Shown here: positions 1 through 7,786 of the stretch, piece after piece
Numbering within the stretch: position 1 is the stretch's first letter
Layout of the letters: each line of letters opens with the position of its first letter
Notes under the pieces: generated by a model
Seen by the model: only the letters and a program-made list of their open reading frames with translations
Database searches by the model: none
What the model was told of the DNA's origin: nothing
Assembly: GCF_011058315.1 (NCBI RefSeq)
Contig: NZ_CP049298.1
Location: 2,790,001 to 2,854,000, forward strand
DNA from: Chryseobacterium sp. POL2
GTDB lineage: Bacteria > Bacteroidota > Bacteroidia > Flavobacteriales > Weeksellaceae
Direction: 5' to 3'
DNA: 64,000 nucleotides
Translations under genes and position numbers: made by a program

Positions 1-140
1 TTTTGAAAATCGGTGTGGCTAATATTAAAGACTACCGAAGTTTTGTGGTCAACAAGTTAACATCGCTAAAACATATCGGAAGCTCGCATAGTGCTTTTGT
101 AATTGGTGAAGTCAAATCCACGACGGCGGTTTCTATTTAA
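1..140 (+). CDS. Lrp/AsnC family transcriptional regulator, C-terminal end (partial)
   Basis: Only the last 45 codons lie in the window (the frame starts at base 3 and stops with TAA at 138-140). The peptide runs LKIGVANIKDYRSFVVNKL and ends GEVKSTTAVSI. The pattern of a hydrophobic strand, then D-Y-F-V-x-K-L, then I-G-S-S-H-S-F-V-I-G-E-V-K-T is what the C-terminal ligand-binding (RAM/ACT-like) domain of Lrp/AsnC regulators looks like; in that family it mediates oligomerisation and amino-acid sensing. The DNA-binding half lies outside the window, so the effector and targets cannot be judged. It converges on tsf across a shared hairpin terminator. The family call rests on a short fragment. Confidence 0.75.
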   Translation, partial: LKIGVANIKDYRSFVVNKLTSLKHIGSSHSAFVIGEVKSTTAVSI

Positions 141-146
141 ATAAAA

Positions 147-174
147 AAAACCAGTCGCATGACTGGTTTTTTTA
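147..174. terminator. Bidirectional terminator between the Lrp-type gene and tsf
   Basis: Ten-base stem AAAACCAGTC / GACTGGTTTT at 147-156 and 161-170 with a GCAT loop. A-runs on the left and T-runs on the right give a U-tract in both directions, so it can end both the plus-strand regulator and the minus-strand tsf transcript. Confidence 0.85.
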
Positions 175-196
175 TGATGTATAATTTTTATAAAAA

Positions 197-1018
197 TTAT
201 AAGCTAACTCTTGCAAATCCTGCAACTTTAAGGTCAGCATTCACGGATTTTACATAATCTGAAACTGACATTCCACCGTCTTTAATGAAAGCTTGGTGTA
301 CCAAAGTGTTGTCTTTGTAGAATTTCTGCATTTTACCTTTAAGGATATTATCGATAATGTTAGCAGGTTTACCTTCTTTAGTTAAGATATCTCTTTCGAT
401 TTCTAATTCTTTATCGATAGTTTCTTGAGAAACTTGAGTCTCATCAAGAGCGATAGGATTCATCGCAGCAACTTGCATAGATACAGCTTTTGCAGCTTCT
501 TCAGCACCATCTACCTTTGCAGAAAGAGCAGTGATAGCAGCGATTTTGTTACCAGCGTGGATATAAGCACCTACGAAAGGACCTTCGATTCTTTCGAAAG
601 CTCCGATTTCGATTTTTTCTCCGATAACACCAGTTTGTTCGATTAGTTTATCAGCAACTGTAATACCGTGGAAATCTGTAGCCAATAATTCTTCTTTAGA
701 ACCAGCTGTGATAGCCATTTCAGCTAATTCGTAAGCTAGCTCTACGAAAGCTTCGTTTTTAGCAACGAAGTCAGTCTCACAGTTAAGAGAGATAATAGCA
801 CCTAATGTGTTGTCTTCGTTAACTCTTGCGATAACAGCACCTTCAGTCGACTCTCTGTCAGCTCTGTTAGCTGCAACTTTTTGCCCTTTTTTTCTTAAGA
901 TTTCGATGGCTTTTTCGAAGTCACCTTCTGCTTCTACTAATGCCTTTTTGCAGTCCATCATACCTGCTCCTGTTGTGTTTCTTAGCTTTGCTACGTCTGC
1001 TGCTACTGGTGTGTACAT
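197..1018 (-). CDS. tsf: Elongation factor Ts
   Basis: EF-Ts, 273 aa, the guanine-nucleotide exchange factor that regenerates EF-Tu-GTP in the cytoplasm. The N-terminal UBA-like segment carries the family signature (VAKLRNTTGAGMMDCKKAL, about residues 9-27), followed by the EF-Tu-contacting motif TDFVAKNEAF (about residues 82-91) and the C-terminal core. Length is normal for Bacteroidota. In most bacteria tsf follows rpsB. Here no rpsB lies upstream: the next gene is a divergent exported protein, and the 132-bp gap holds a tsf -7 box (TATCTTTG read on the minus strand, 1083-1076). So this tsf appears to have its own promoter. Identification is secure; the separation from rpsB is seen directly. 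Confidence 0.98.
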   Translation of the reverse strand: MYTPVAADVAKLRNTTGAGMMDCKKALVEAEGDFEKAIEILRKKGQKVAANRADRESTEGAVIARVNEDNTLGAIISLNCETDFVAKNEAFVELAYELAEMAITAGSKEELLATDFHGITVADKLIEQTGVIGEKIEIGAFERIEGPFVGAYIHAGNKIAAITALSAKVDGAEEAAKAVSMQVAAMNPIALDETQVSQETIDKELEIERDILTKEGKPANIIDNILKGKMQKFYKDNTLVHQAFIKDGGMSVSDYVKSVNADLKVAGFARVSL

Positions 1019-1075
1019 ATTTGTAATGATTTTTATTTAAAAAAAAGTGATATATTAGATCGTTTTTTAGCTTGG

Positions 1076-1083
1076 CAAAGATA
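1076..1083 (-). promoter_or_regulatory. tsf -7 promoter box
   Basis: TATCTTTG on the minus strand matches the Bacteroidota sigma-A -7 box TAnnTTTG and lies 57 bp upstream of the tsf start. No TTTG is found at the usual 19-nt spacing, so the -33 element is weak or absent. Confidence 0.55.
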
Positions 1084-1136
1084 ATAAATTATACACAAAC
1101 TAAAAAGATAGATTCTACGTTAAATAATTGTAAATG

Positions 1137-1144
1137 TAATTTTG
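1137..1144 (+). promoter_or_regulatory. -7 promoter box abutting the exported-protein start
   Basis: TAATTTTG matches TAnnTTTG. Only 6 nt separate it from the ATG at 1151, so transcription should start at or just before the start codon (leaderless or almost so). Confidence 0.4.
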
Positions 1145-1150
1145 TGACTT

Positions 1151-1714
1151 ATGAAGAATTTAGTTTTACTGACTATGCTACTGATATCGGGATTATATGC
1201 TGCACAAGTAAGTGTGTTTGCAGCGCAAAGCTCAAAAGATCCGGCTGTCGTACAAGCTTTTATTGCTGCCAATCCCAAACATCCGAAAGTGCCAGAGCTT
1301 AAAAAGAAACTATCAACGATGAGTTATACTGTTACAACTTCTGGAAGTGGAAATGATGCAGAGGCCAAACCGAAAGTTTCTAAACTAACGGCTAGTAAAG
1401 TTGAAAAAAATATTAATAAATCTAAAACTTCGGAAAATGCTGAAAAAACTGCAGCCATATTAACTAACCTTTTTAATGATAATAGAAATTCTAAAGAAGC
1501 GGTTTTACAAATTGTCAATCGTTCCGCTTGTGAGTTGGTGATAAAAGTAAGTGGTAAGAAAAAATTCTATAACCTCAGTGTGCCTTCCAAAAATCAGAAT
1601 TACATATTAATCGAAAAAGGAACTTATAATTTGACAACCTCTATTTGCGGTGCTTCTTATACCTCTAATAAAAGTATAAATGCCAGTACCATTATTACTT
1701 TAGGAAACAAATAA
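1151..1714 (+). CDS. Small exported protein of unknown function
   Basis: 187 aa. A Sec signal peptide is visible (MKNLVLLTMLLISGLYAAQ, hydrophobic core about residues 4-17; cleavage probably at one of the Ala-rich sites by residue 25). A lysine/serine-rich middle (about 45-115) looks disordered. The C-terminal 70 residues alternate hydrophobic strands (IVNRSACELVIKVSG, KFYNLSVPSKNQNYILIEKG, YNLTTSICGASY) and look like a small beta-sandwich with two cysteines. Similar exported proteins occur in Chryseobacterium under a DUF label, but I cannot give the number with certainty. It is monocistronic: a -7 box sits 6 nt before its ATG and a hairpin follows. A role in the periplasm or on the surface is all that can be inferred. 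Confidence 0.7.
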   Translation: MKNLVLLTMLLISGLYAAQVSVFAAQSSKDPAVVQAFIAANPKHPKVPELKKKLSTMSYTVTTSGSGNDAEAKPKVSKLTASKVEKNINKSKTSENAEKTAAILTNLFNDNRNSKEAVLQIVNRSACELVIKVSGKKKFYNLSVPSKNQNYILIEKGTYNLTTSICGASYTSNKSINASTIITLGNK

Positions 1715-1735
1715 AAAATATTTTATAGAAATAAC

Positions 1736-1766
1736 AAGGGCGACGTCGTAGCTGTCGCCCTTTATT
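1736..1766 (+). terminator. Terminator after the exported-protein gene
   Basis: Perfect 9-bp stem AAGGGCGAC / GTCGCCCTT (1736-1744, 1754-1762) with a 9-nt loop and a T-rich tail on the plus strand. It may also serve accA only weakly, as the minus-strand tail is A/T-mixed. Confidence 0.8.
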
Positions 1767-1787
1767 ATTTTTAAATCATAAAGAAAG

Positions 1788-2744
1788 TTATCCTTTATAT
1801 TGTCCCATGTCGATAAACTTCTCTTGGCGGTCTTTCATTAGACGTTCTCCAGATTGTTTTGACAAAGCTTTAATATCTTTTAAGATGGTTTCTTTTACGT
1901 TTTTATAAGTTTCTTTTGGATCATAGTGTGCACCTCCCAATGGTTCTGGGATAATGGCGTCAATTAATTTTTCCTTTAACATATCCTGCGCTGTTAGTTT
2001 CATCGTTGCAGCAGCAGTTTCTTTGTATTCCCAACTTCTCCACAATATGGCCGAACAGTTTTCAGGCGAAATTACAGAATACCAAGTGTTTTCTAACATA
2101 TAAACTTTGTTGCCAACACCAATTCCTAGTGCGCCACCAGAAGCACCTTCACCGATGATAATGGTGATAATAGGTGTTTTCATTTGGCACATTTCCAAAA
2201 TGTTTTGGGCAATAGCTTGGCCTTGTCCGCGTTCTTCAGCTTCCAGTCCAGGATATGCACCTGGCGTATCCACTAAGGTTACAATAGGAATGTTGAATTT
2301 CTCTGCTAGTTTCATTAAACGTAAAGCTTTGCGGTAACCTTCAGGGTTAGACATCCCAAAACGACGATGTTGTCTTTCTTTGGTTGTTCTACCTTTTTGA
2401 GTTCCGATAATCATGACACTTTCGCCGTTTATCTTGATAAGTCCGCCAATCATCGCTGGGTCATCACCAAAATTACGGTCGCCATGTAACTCTACAAAGC
2501 TATCTTCGTCTGCCAAACCTTTGATGTAGTCCAATGTGTAAGGTCTGTCAGGATGACGGGATAACTGTACACGTTGCCAAGGGCTTAGGTTGCCGTATAT
2601 TTTTTTCTTAGTATCAAGAATTTTATCTTCAATCTTTTTACAAGATTCTTTAACATCTACGCCACTTTCTTCACCTACTAGAGCGCATTTGTCATATTGC
2701 TCCATAAGATCTTTAATAGGCTGTTCAAAATCTAAATATTCCAT
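1788..2744 (-). CDS. accA: Acetyl-CoA carboxylase carboxyltransferase subunit alpha
   Basis: AccA, 318 aa from the ATG at 2744. The frame can be extended to a TTG at 2768, but [13 protein letters not shown] is the usual N-terminus of flavobacterial AccA, so the ATG is chosen. With AccD it moves the carboxyl group from carboxybiotin on AccB to acetyl-CoA, giving malonyl-CoA for fatty-acid synthesis. The crotonase-fold core is visible: PGAYPG, the glycine-rich oxyanion stretch [12 protein letters not shown] and the [10 protein letters not shown] segment. accA stands alone here; accB and accC are a separate unit near 13-14.7 kb and accD is not in the window. A TATTTTTG box (2773-2766, minus) lies 21 nt upstream. 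Confidence 0.97.
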   Translation of the reverse strand: MEYLDFEQPIKDLMEQYDKCALVGEESGVDVKESCKKIEDKILDTKKKIYGNLSPWQRVQLSRHPDRPYTLDYIKGLADEDSFVELHGDRNFGDDPAMIGGLIKINGESVMIIGTQKGRTTKERQHRRFGMSNPEGYRKALRLMKLAEKFNIPIVTLVDTPGAYPGLEAEERGQGQAIAQNILEMCQMKTPIITIIIGEGASGGALGIGVGNKVYMLENTWYSVISPENCSAILWRSWEYKETAAATMKLTAQDMLKEKLIDAIIPEPLGGAHYDPKETYKNVKETILKDIKALSKQSGERLMKDRQEKFIDMGQYKG

Positions 2745-2815
2745 TGTTCGTAAGGATTCAAGCTTCAAAAATAATGTTTTTTTACAACATCTAATTTTTT
2801 AAGAATCGAAATTTA

Positions 2816-4327
2816 TTATTTTATGCTAGAAATAGCATGTTTAATTCGGTTAATACTTTCTTCTTTTCCAAGGATTGAAAGGATGTCCGGAACATCTGGA
2901 CCTTTAAGTTCTCCAACCAAAGATAATCGCAAAGGCATCATCACTTTACCTATTCCTAGTTTTTTAACTTCTGCAAAATCATGAATGGCTTGCTTTAAAG
3001 TTTCTGGATTGAAATCTGAGTTTTGAAGTTGCTCTGCAAAAGCCGACATAAGCTCCGCTGTTTGGTCATTCCAAGCTTTTTTGCTGGCTTTTTCATCATA
3101 AGCTGTTGGCGCTTCAAAGAAAAACTTGCTGTCGTTATAGATCTCTTTAATAAAACTTGCTCTTTCTTTCATTAGAGAAACGATTTTTAATAAAGTATCA
3201 TCATTCAAATTTGAGTTTTTAACTTCTTCTAATTCTTTGAATAAGCTTAAAACCTCTTCATCAGATTTCTTTAATAAATATTCATGATTAAACCAAACTG
3301 CTTTTTCTGGATTAAATCTTGCGCCCGCTTTATGAACTTTATTTAAATCAAATTCAGAAATCATATCTTCCATTGAGATGATTTCTCTATCATTGGCAGG
3401 TGACCAACCAAGAAGTGCCACCATATTGATAAATGCATCTGGGAAATAACCAGACTCTTTGTAGCCTTTCCAAACATCGCCACTTTCAGGATCTTTGAAA
3501 TCCATTGGGAAAACAGGGAATCCAAATTTAGCACCATCTCTTTTACTTAATTTTCCTTTACCTTCTGGTTTTAAAATTAATGAAAGGTGCGCAAATTCTG
3601 GCGCTTCCCAACCCATTGCTTCGTATAGTAAAACGTGCAAAGCCATAGATGGCAGCCACTCTTCACCACGGATAACATGGGAAATTTTCATCTCATGGTC
3701 ATCAATAATATTAGCGAAATGGTAAGTTGGCATTCCGTCATTTTTTACTAAAACTTTATCGTCTAAAGTATCTGTGTTAACGCTAAAATTACCACGGATG
3801 ATGTCTTGCATGTTCATCTGGCGACCAACTGGCATTTTGAATCTCACCACATAAGGCGTACCGTCTGCTTTTAGTTTTTCCACTTCTTCTGGAGAAAGTG
3901 TCAAACTATTCTTCATGCGATTTCTGGTGAAATTGTTGTATGCGAAAACTTCTCCTTTAGTTTCAAATTCACTGCGAGTAGCATCCAATTCTTCAGGTGT
4001 ATCAAAAGCGATGTAGGCATAATCCGTTTTTAAAATTTGCTCGGTATATTTATCGTAAATATCGCGTCTTTCAGATTGTCTGTAAGGGCCGTAAGGTCCT
4101 CCATGAATGGGGCTTTCGTCTGGAATAAGACCGCACCATTCCAAAGATTTCATGATGTAATCTTCGGCACCTTCCACGTATCTTGCGGTGTCGGTATCTT
4201 CGATTCTTAATACAAAATCACCACCATGATGTTTTGCAAAAAGATAGTCATATAATGCTGTTCTTACGCCCCCAAGGTGTAAAGCTCCTGTTGGACTTGG
4301 TGCAAAACGAACACGTACTTTTTCCAT
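2816..4327 (-). CDS. gltX: Glutamyl-tRNA synthetase
   Basis: GluRS, 503 aa, class Ic synthetase that charges tRNA-Glu with glutamate in the cytoplasm. The HIGH-type motif is HLGG at residues 17-20 within FAPSPTGALHLGGVRTALY, and the KMSKS-type loop is GKLSKRDGAK; the C-terminal anticodon-binding helical domain follows. Length is normal. The zinc-finger cysteines of the longer GluRS type are not apparent. It is divergent from the GT90 gene. Two copies of CAAATTTA (minus-strand TAAATTTG) at 4332-4339 and 4345-4352 lie within 25 nt of the ATG, the nearer leaving just 4 nt before the start codon. Confidence 0.97.
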   Translation of the reverse strand: MEKVRVRFAPSPTGALHLGGVRTALYDYLFAKHHGGDFVLRIEDTDTARYVEGAEDYIMKSLEWCGLIPDESPIHGGPYGPYRQSERRDIYDKYTEQILKTDYAYIAFDTPEELDATRSEFETKGEVFAYNNFTRNRMKNSLTLSPEEVEKLKADGTPYVVRFKMPVGRQMNMQDIIRGNFSVNTDTLDDKVLVKNDGMPTYHFANIIDDHEMKISHVIRGEEWLPSMALHVLLYEAMGWEAPEFAHLSLILKPEGKGKLSKRDGAKFGFPVFPMDFKDPESGDVWKGYKESGYFPDAFINMVALLGWSPANDREIISMEDMISEFDLNKVHKAGARFNPEKAVWFNHEYLLKKSDEEVLSLFKELEEVKNSNLNDDTLLKIVSLMKERASFIKEIYNDSKFFFEAPTAYDEKASKKAWNDQTAELMSAFAEQLQNSDFNPETLKQAIHDFAEVKKLGIGKVMMPLRLSLVGELKGPDVPDILSILGKEESINRIKHAISSIK

Positions 4328-4331
4328 ATTC

Positions 4332-4352
4332 CAAATTTAGAGTGCAAATTTA
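4332..4352 (-). promoter_or_regulatory. Two -7 boxes immediately upstream of gltX
   Basis: TAAATTTG occurs twice on the minus strand (4339-4332 and 4352-4345). Either could be the -7 box. The proximal one would give a nearly leaderless gltX mRNA, the distal one a leader of about 10-14 nt. Confidence 0.45.
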
Positions 4353-4373
4353 AGAAATTTGAAGTGATTTTCT

Positions 4374-4381
4374 TAAATTTG
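4374..4381 (+). promoter_or_regulatory. -7 promoter box for the glycan cluster
   Basis: TAAATTTG on the plus strand, 15 nt before the ATG at 4397. It faces away from the gltX boxes, so the 69-bp interval looks like a compact divergent promoter region. No TTTG lies 19 nt upstream. Confidence 0.4.
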
Positions 4382-4396
4382 ATTAAGTTTGTATTG

Positions 4397-5335
4397 ATGA
4401 CAAAAGTAGATAAGCAAAATAAATTATTATTTTATATTAAAGGCTATTCCCATAGGTTTTCGCCAAAACGAAATCTTGAGAAAAAGATTAATAGCTTAAG
4501 AAGATCTTTATCGAAACAAGATTTGGATACAGCGGAATATCGTGTTGACTATTATAATAAGTTGAATCAGTCTCAAAAAGTTGATCATTTTGGAACAAAA
4601 ATCAAAGATTTGCTCCATCCCAAAACGCCTAAATCTTATTATTTTGATACCTATGAATATGCAAAATATTTTGATAAAGACTTATTAATCGATTATGCGT
4701 TTGGGGATGTCAATACAATTTTGCCTTTTCCGATGATTACAAAAAGTCGCCCTATATATGGTGATAATCAAAATAATATTCTTCTTAATCTGGATAAAGC
4801 TAGACATTTTGTATCAGTTGAGGATAATAAAAGATTTGAAGATAAGAGAAATAGGCTGATAGGGAGAGCAGCAGTACATCAACAGCATCGTGCTGATTTT
4901 TTCAATCAATATTTTGATAATCCATTATGCGAGCTGGGACAAGTTAATAAACATGGAGGTGATCCCAAATGGATTAAACCGAAAATTACAATTGATGAGC
5001 ATTTGAAATACAAGTTTATTTTAAGTCTTGAAGGTAATGATGTGGCAACAAATCTCAAGTGGATTATGTCATCTAATTCTATTGCTGTTGCGCCATCTCT
5101 GAAGATGGAAACTTGGTATATGGAAGGAACTTTGGTTCCCAATCAACATTATATACAAATCGCCGAAGATTATTCAGATTTAGAAGAACGGTTAGAATAT
5201 TTTACTGAAAATAAAAACGAAGCTTTGTCTATAATAGAAGAAGCGAAGAAATATCGATCAAATTTTAATAACAAAAAATTAGAAGATTTAATATCTTTGT
5301 TGGTTCTTAAAAAATATTTTGACTTAGTCAGTTAA
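4397..5335 (+). CDS. Glycosyltransferase family 90 (CAP10/LpsA-type)
   Basis: 312 aa from ATG 4397; a GTG start at 4364 would overlap the promoter and is not used. The C-terminal half carries the GT90 signature: KYKFILSLEGNDVATNLKWI, then SNSIAVAPSLKMETWYMEG and LVPNQHYIQIAEDYSDLEE. In the family this region binds the nucleotide sugar. Bacterial GT90 proteins add sugars such as xylose or glucose to LPS or capsule from the cytoplasmic side; the sugar cannot be read here. It lacks transmembrane segments. It is the first gene of the glycan cluster, 18 bp ahead of a phosphomannose-isomerase-type cupin, which suggests a shared operon for a surface polysaccharide or LPS. Confidence 0.85.
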   Translation: MTKVDKQNKLLFYIKGYSHRFSPKRNLEKKINSLRRSLSKQDLDTAEYRVDYYNKLNQSQKVDHFGTKIKDLLHPKTPKSYYFDTYEYAKYFDKDLLIDYAFGDVNTILPFPMITKSRPIYGDNQNNILLNLDKARHFVSVEDNKRFEDKRNRLIGRAAVHQQHRADFFNQYFDNPLCELGQVNKHGGDPKWIKPKITIDEHLKYKFILSLEGNDVATNLKWIMSSNSIAVAPSLKMETWYMEGTLVPNQHYIQIAEDYSDLEERLEYFTENKNEALSIIEEAKKYRSNFNNKKLEDLISLLVLKKYFDLVS

Positions 5336-5353
5336 TTAAAAATACTTTATTTT

Positions 5354-5698
5354 ATGTTGGAAATTGGAGAAAGACCTTGGGGAAAATACTATGTATTGGC
5401 AGACGAACCACATTATAAACTGAAACGGATCGAGGTTAATCCTGGGCAAAAATTGTCGTATCAATATCATCATAAACGCCAGGAACAATGGACGATTATA
5501 GAAGGTAATGCTACAGTAATATTGGATGATAAAGAGATTCAATTAGCTTATGGAGAGAGCGTTTTTATTCCACTAGGCGCTAAGCATAGAATTATGAATC
5601 TTACCAATAAACCTGTTGTTTTTATAGAAGTGCAAACGGGGATTTATTTTGGAGAAGATGACATTGTGAGATTGGAGGATGAGTATGATCGTTCGTGA
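5354..5698 (+). CDS. Stand-alone cupin, mannose-6-phosphate isomerase type II-like
   Basis: 114 aa single-domain cupin resembling the C-terminal isomerase domain of bifunctional mannose-1-phosphate guanylyltransferase/phosphomannose isomerase (PMI type II). The opening RPWGKYYVLA and the core PGQKLSYQYHHKRQEQWTIIEGNATV (with metal-ligand candidates Q, H and E) and then IPLGAKHRIMN (the second ligand His) are diagnostic. The guanylyltransferase half is absent. If active it would interconvert fructose-6-P and mannose-6-P to supply GDP-mannose for the transferases downstream; small cupins of this kind can also be isomerases or epimerases of other sugar phosphates. Spacing to its neighbours (18 and 33 bp) supports co-transcription. 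Confidence 0.85.
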   Translation: MLEIGERPWGKYYVLADEPHYKLKRIEVNPGQKLSYQYHHKRQEQWTIIEGNATVILDDKEIQLAYGESVFIPLGAKHRIMNLTNKPVVFIEVQTGIYFGEDDIVRLEDEYDRS

Positions 5699-5731
5699 CG
5701 AAGAATCTAAATTAAAACTAAAATTACTACA

Positions 5732-6463
5732 ATGAAAACAAAATTAAATTATTTATTGGCGCTTCTTGTTTCCACGCAGTTTTTTGCTCAAATATTAAAT
5801 CCTGGAACAGAAATTGCCAAGGAAAGAAAATACTATTCTTCTAATTCGTCCTATTATTTAGTATTTCAGGGTGATGGAAATTTAGTAATGTATAATCGTG
5901 ATAGAGTTGCGCTTTGGGATGCAAAAACTCAAAACCGAGGTACGAGAGCAATTTTTCAAGATGATGGAAATCTAGTTGTTTACAATAATGCTTCGGCCAT
6001 CTTTGCCTCAAATACAAATGGTAGAGGAGATTTTTTAAAAATTCAAGATGATGGCAATCTAGTTGTATATGGATCGAGAGGCTCGGCGATATGGGCTTCA
6101 AAATCCCAAAATGCTAATAGCGGTTCATACTACAACGGTGTTATTAATAAAGGTAAACGATTTAATAAAGAAGAAAAAAACTATTCTGCAAGCGGAGAGT
6201 ATTATTTAGTTTTTCAGCATGATGGTAATCTTGTCATGTATTATAGAAGTAAAAGTAATCCTATATGGTCAAGTAATACCCAAGGGCGTGGTGATAGAGC
6301 TGTATTTCAGCAAGATGGCAATCTAGTTGTATATGATCAAAATAATATAGCTGTTTTTGCAACCAATAGGACAAACAGAGATATTGATAAATTAACCGTA
6401 CAAGATGATGGCAACCTTGTGATATATACTTATAATGATCAGGTTGTATGGTCAGCAAAGTAG
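5732..6463 (+). CDS. Secreted tandem bulb-type (B-type) mannose-lectin protein
   Basis: 243 aa. A Sec signal peptide (about residues 1-19, ending FFA-Q) precedes two B-lectin (monocot-mannose-binding) domains. Each domain has three QxDxNxVxY carbohydrate-binding motifs, all intact: residues 46-54, 76-84, 105-113 in domain 1 and 162-170, 193-201, 224-232 in domain 2. Spacing of 29-31 residues inside a domain and 57 between domains shows the tandem layout. In this family each motif binds mannose or a related sugar. A tandem pair of such domains is also the architecture of lectin-like bacteriocins (LlpA group), although those usually lack a cleaved signal. It sits between a phosphomannose-isomerase-type cupin and GT4 transferases. 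Ligand and role (adhesin, matrix glue, bacteriocin) are inference. Confidence 0.9.
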   Translation: MKTKLNYLLALLVSTQFFAQILNPGTEIAKERKYYSSNSSYYLVFQGDGNLVMYNRDRVALWDAKTQNRGTRAIFQDDGNLVVYNNASAIFASNTNGRGDFLKIQDDGNLVVYGSRGSAIWASKSQNANSGSYYNGVINKGKRFNKEEKNYSASGEYYLVFQHDGNLVMYYRSKSNPIWSSNTQGRGDRAVFQQDGNLVVYDQNNIAVFATNRTNRDIDKLTVQDDGNLVIYTYNDQVVWSAK

Positions 6464-6538
6464 AAAAAGCCCTACTTATTAAGTAAATTGTTGTTTATAA
6501 TATTACTTCTAAGGATAAAAGAATAAATAAGATAGTAA

Positions 6539-7750
6539 GTGAAAGTAGTTTTTGATGGAGAGATCTTAGGGAAAAATTATGAATCTAGTGAATCTGGAAT
6601 TTATAGAGTATCGGCAGAACTGTTAAAAAATTTGTATAAAAAAAAGGATATTGAATTAAGCTTAACAAATCATTGTTACAATCGTGATGAAAAAATTCAG
6701 TCCAAAATTTTAAAGTTTTTAAAAAACTTTAACTATAATATTCCACTTGCTAATCAGCCTGCAAGAAGAAAGTTTTTACCATTCCGAAAAGAAAAATTAT
6801 TTAAGATAATTTATAAAAAAATCGGAATTTCTGATTTTCACTTACATTATGATAAAAGCTATCTAAAGGATGCTGATATATACCATTCTGTTTTTTTTCC
6901 ATTTGATAAAAGACTTCAACAATTTCCTAATCTAAAGCGTGTTATAACCATACACGACATGATTCCTTTTTTGTTTCCGAATTACGACATAGGCAAACAC
7001 CTTGATGCAATTATTGAAAGTATTACAGAAGATGATACCATTGTTTGTGTATCCAATCATACCAAAAAAGACCTTGTAAGATTGGCGCCTCGACTTAAAA
7101 ATAATGCGATACATGTCGTACATTTAGCCGCATCTAAAGAACTTTTCTATCCCTGTGAAAATCAAAAAAAAATAGAATCTATTAAAAATAAATATGCGAT
7201 AAAGGATAAATATTTTTTAAGTTTAAGCACATTAGAACCTCGTAAAAATATCGATTTTGTAATTAGAAATTTTATAAAATTTATTTCTGACAACAATATT
7301 AATGACTTACAACTAGTTTTAGTGGGAGGAAAAGGCTGGAAATACGAAACTATTTTCGAAGCCTATGAAAATGCTGAGAGCTTGAAAAATAAAATTATTT
7401 TTACAGGACATGTAGAAAATGATGAGTTAGCAAGCATATACAGTCATGCGCAATCTTTTTACTATATGTCTTTTTATGAAGGATTCGGTTTGCCTCCATT
7501 AGAAGCAATGCAATGTGGCGTTCCTGTCGTGGTTTCTAATTTGTCCTCGTTACCAGAAGTTGTTGGCGATGCTGGTATTATGTTGGATCCGAACGATAAC
7601 GAAGCCTTAGTTGTAACAATGAAAGATTTATATTATGATAATAAAAAACGAAGAGATTATTCAGAAAAATCATTGCTGCAAGCTGCAAAATTTTCGTGGG
7701 AAAAAACGGCTGATGAGTATCTAGAAATTTATAAAAAAATAATTAACTAA
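6539..7750 (+). CDS. Glycosyltransferase family 4 (GT-B fold)
   Basis: 403 aa, GTG start (MKVVFDGEIL). The GT-B architecture is clear: an N-terminal domain with ESGIYRVSAELLKNL and HDMIPFLFP, a hinge at YFLSLSTLEPRKN (about residue 230), and a C-terminal nucleotide-sugar domain with LVLVGGKGWK, IFTGHVENDELASIYSHA and the EX7E-type motif EGFGLPPLEAMQCGVPVV. Family members are retaining transferases, often mannosyltransferases, working at the inner face of the membrane in LPS or exopolysaccharide assembly. The donor cannot be assigned, though the neighbouring PMI-type cupin makes GDP-mannose a reasonable guess. The 75-bp spacer after the lectin gene holds no terminator. Confidence 0.93.
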   Translation: MKVVFDGEILGKNYESSESGIYRVSAELLKNLYKKKDIELSLTNHCYNRDEKIQSKILKFLKNFNYNIPLANQPARRKFLPFRKEKLFKIIYKKIGISDFHLHYDKSYLKDADIYHSVFFPFDKRLQQFPNLKRVITIHDMIPFLFPNYDIGKHLDAIIESITEDDTIVCVSNHTKKDLVRLAPRLKNNAIHVVHLAASKELFYPCENQKKIESIKNKYAIKDKYFLSLSTLEPRKNIDFVIRNFIKFISDNNINDLQLVLVGGKGWKYETIFEAYENAESLKNKIIFTGHVENDELASIYSHAQSFYYMSFYEGFGLPPLEAMQCGVPVVVSNLSSLPEVVGDAGIMLDPNDNEALVVTMKDLYYDNKKRRDYSEKSLLQAAKFSWEKTADEYLEIYKKIIN

Positions 7751-7786
7751 ATTTTCATTAAAAAATAAGAAAATGCATGCTTTTGG

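Noticed and set aside
5841-6458. Two minus-strand ORFs opposite the B-lectin gene
   Set aside because: Their repeats (HHLEFL, QLDCHH) are simply the complement of the repeated lectin motif on the plus strand.
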